A program made the translations under genes and the position numbers. Of a stretch of DNA of 64,000 nt, positions 63,438-64,000 are shown piece after piece. The notes under the pieces are model-generated. The model made no database searches. It saw only the letters and a list, made by a program, of their open reading frames with translations, and was not told the origin of the DNA. The first letter of the stretch is position 1, and each line of letters starts with the position of its first letter. The stretch is taken from assembly GCA_045660825.1 (NCBI GenBank), contig JAZREN010000028.1:1-64000 (forward strand). The letters are read 5' to 3'. Origin of the DNA: HGM04593 sp045660825 (lineage in GTDB: Bacteria > Bacteroidota > Bacteroidia > Bacteroidales > Bacteroidaceae).

Positions 63438-64000
63438 TTAATAGAGTTTTTCGTTATAGTCAAAAAGATAAGCGGCATCACAGAGACACTTGCTCAACTT
63501 GTCCTTCTCCGAGAGCAACACCTTGTCAGCAGGTATTCTCCAATCGATAGCAAGTTGCGGGTCGTTCCACGCAACAGAACCTTCGCTCTCCTTATTATAG
63601 AAATTGTCGCACTTATACTGGAACACAGCCTCAGGGGTGAGCACGGCAAAGCCATGGGCAAAGCCACGTGGAACAAAGAACTGACGATGGTTCTCCTCGG
63701 AGAGTTCAACAGCCACATACTTGCCGAATGTGGGCGACCCCCTGCGTATGTCCACAGCAACATCAAGCACAGCGCCCTTTATGCAACGCACAAGCTTGCT
63801 TTGGCAATATGGAGGTTTCTGAAAATGAAGACCACGCAACACACCATATGACGACTTTGACTGGTTGTCCTGTACAAAGGTCGTGTGACACACCTTCTCC
63901 TCGAACTCACGTTGCGAGAACGATTCATAGAAATAACCTCTATCGTCCTTGAAAATGCGTGGCTCAATGATTACCACGCCATCTATCTCTGTCTTTATTA
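63438..64000 (-). CDS. rfbC: dTDP-4-dehydrorhamnose 3,5-epimerase, 5' end outside window
   Basis: About 187 residues are visible and the frame continues past the right edge (IKTEIDGVVIIEPRIFKDDR reads through to 64000), so the start codon is outside the window. The GTG at 63977-63975 is internal. Motifs: FVQDNQSKSSYGVLRGLHFQ (catalytic His), DVAVDIRRGSPTFGKY and FFVPRGFAHGFAVL. rfbA is expected next upstream. Confidence 0.95.
   Translation of the reverse strand, partial: IKTEIDGVVIIEPRIFKDDRGYFYESFSQREFEEKVCHTTFVQDNQSKSSYGVLRGLHFQKPPYCQSKLVRCIKGAVLDVAVDIRRGSPTFGKYVAVELSEENHRQFFVPRGFAHGFAVLTPEAVFQYKCDNFYNKESEGSVAWNDPQLAIDWRIPADKVLLSEKDKLSKCLCDAAYLFDYNEKLY

Noticed and set aside
63975..63977. 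GTG as the rfbC start
   Set aside because: The same frame continues with RfbC-like residues (IKTEIDG) to the window edge, so the true start lies outside.
1..64000. CRISPR arrays, rRNA genes, IS elements with transposase, replication origin
   Set aside because: I found no regularly spaced repeats, rRNA sequence, transposase motifs or DnaA-box cluster in the window.

Overview
The window looks like the chromosome of a gut-type member of the Bacteroidales (Bacteroidota). Pointers are TAnnTTTG-type -7 promoter boxes without strong Shine-Dalgarno sequences, a type III glutamine synthetase, GEVED and gliding-motility C-terminal domains, short sorting-type tails ending in LVK on secreted proteins, and a load of host-glycan enzymes (two GH29 fucosidases, a serine-type sulfatase, an M60 mucinase-like peptidase, NagA). 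Genus cannot be settled by eye.

Layout. 1-5.9 kb (minus): two tandem copies of a fucosidase + secreted GEVED-type protein unit. 6.0-8.6 kb (minus): Zn-peptidase, YigZ, SerC. 8.7-10.5 kb (plus): AT-rich two-gene module A. 10.5-14.7 kb (minus): DEAD-box helicase, membrane PHP protein, phosphoethanolamine transferase. 14.9-18.0 kb (plus): grpE-dnaJ-folC. 18.1-21.7 kb (plus): galactose operon galM-MFS-galK. 21.7-23.6 kb (minus): module B, a frameshifted toxin-like gene plus lipoprotein, with a truncated duplicate of its end. 23.7-26.5 kb: sulfatase. 26.5-28.9 kb (plus): module C, paralogous to A. 29-31 kb: Tex. 31.5-34 kb: tkt-rpiB. 34.2-35.7 kb: FadL-type porin. 35.7-37 kb: ribE and an unknown gene. 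37-40.5 kb: M60 peptidase. 40.6-42.8 kb: GS III. 43.3-47.7 kb: overlapping three-gene amide-ligase operon. 47.9-49 kb: nagA. 49.3-53.9 kb: Dcp, lipoprotein, dCMP deaminase, S41 protease. 54 kb: tRNA-Gly(CCC) with copies of its 3' end. 54.6-58.1 kb: uvrA and a type-B-CTD protein. 58.4-61 kb: LysM protein and outer-membrane barrel. 61.4-64 kb: dTDP-rhamnose genes.

Two parts look least like known systems. First, modules A, B and C share an upstream leader motif and an N-terminal basic motif, carry different C-terminal domains in B versus A/C, and are each followed by an exported partner protein. That is the layout of polymorphic effector/immunity pairs, here with a degenerate HExxH-like helix in A and C. 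Second, the operon at 43.3-47.7 kb joins a membrane-anchored N-formylglutamate-amidohydrolase-like protein to a RimK-type ATP-grasp ligase and a FolC-like Mur ligase. These are the two ligase chemistries combined in cyanophycin synthetase, split into separate genes and placed beside a hydrolase and glutamine synthetase.

All family names were assigned by recognising motifs by eye. No database search was run.
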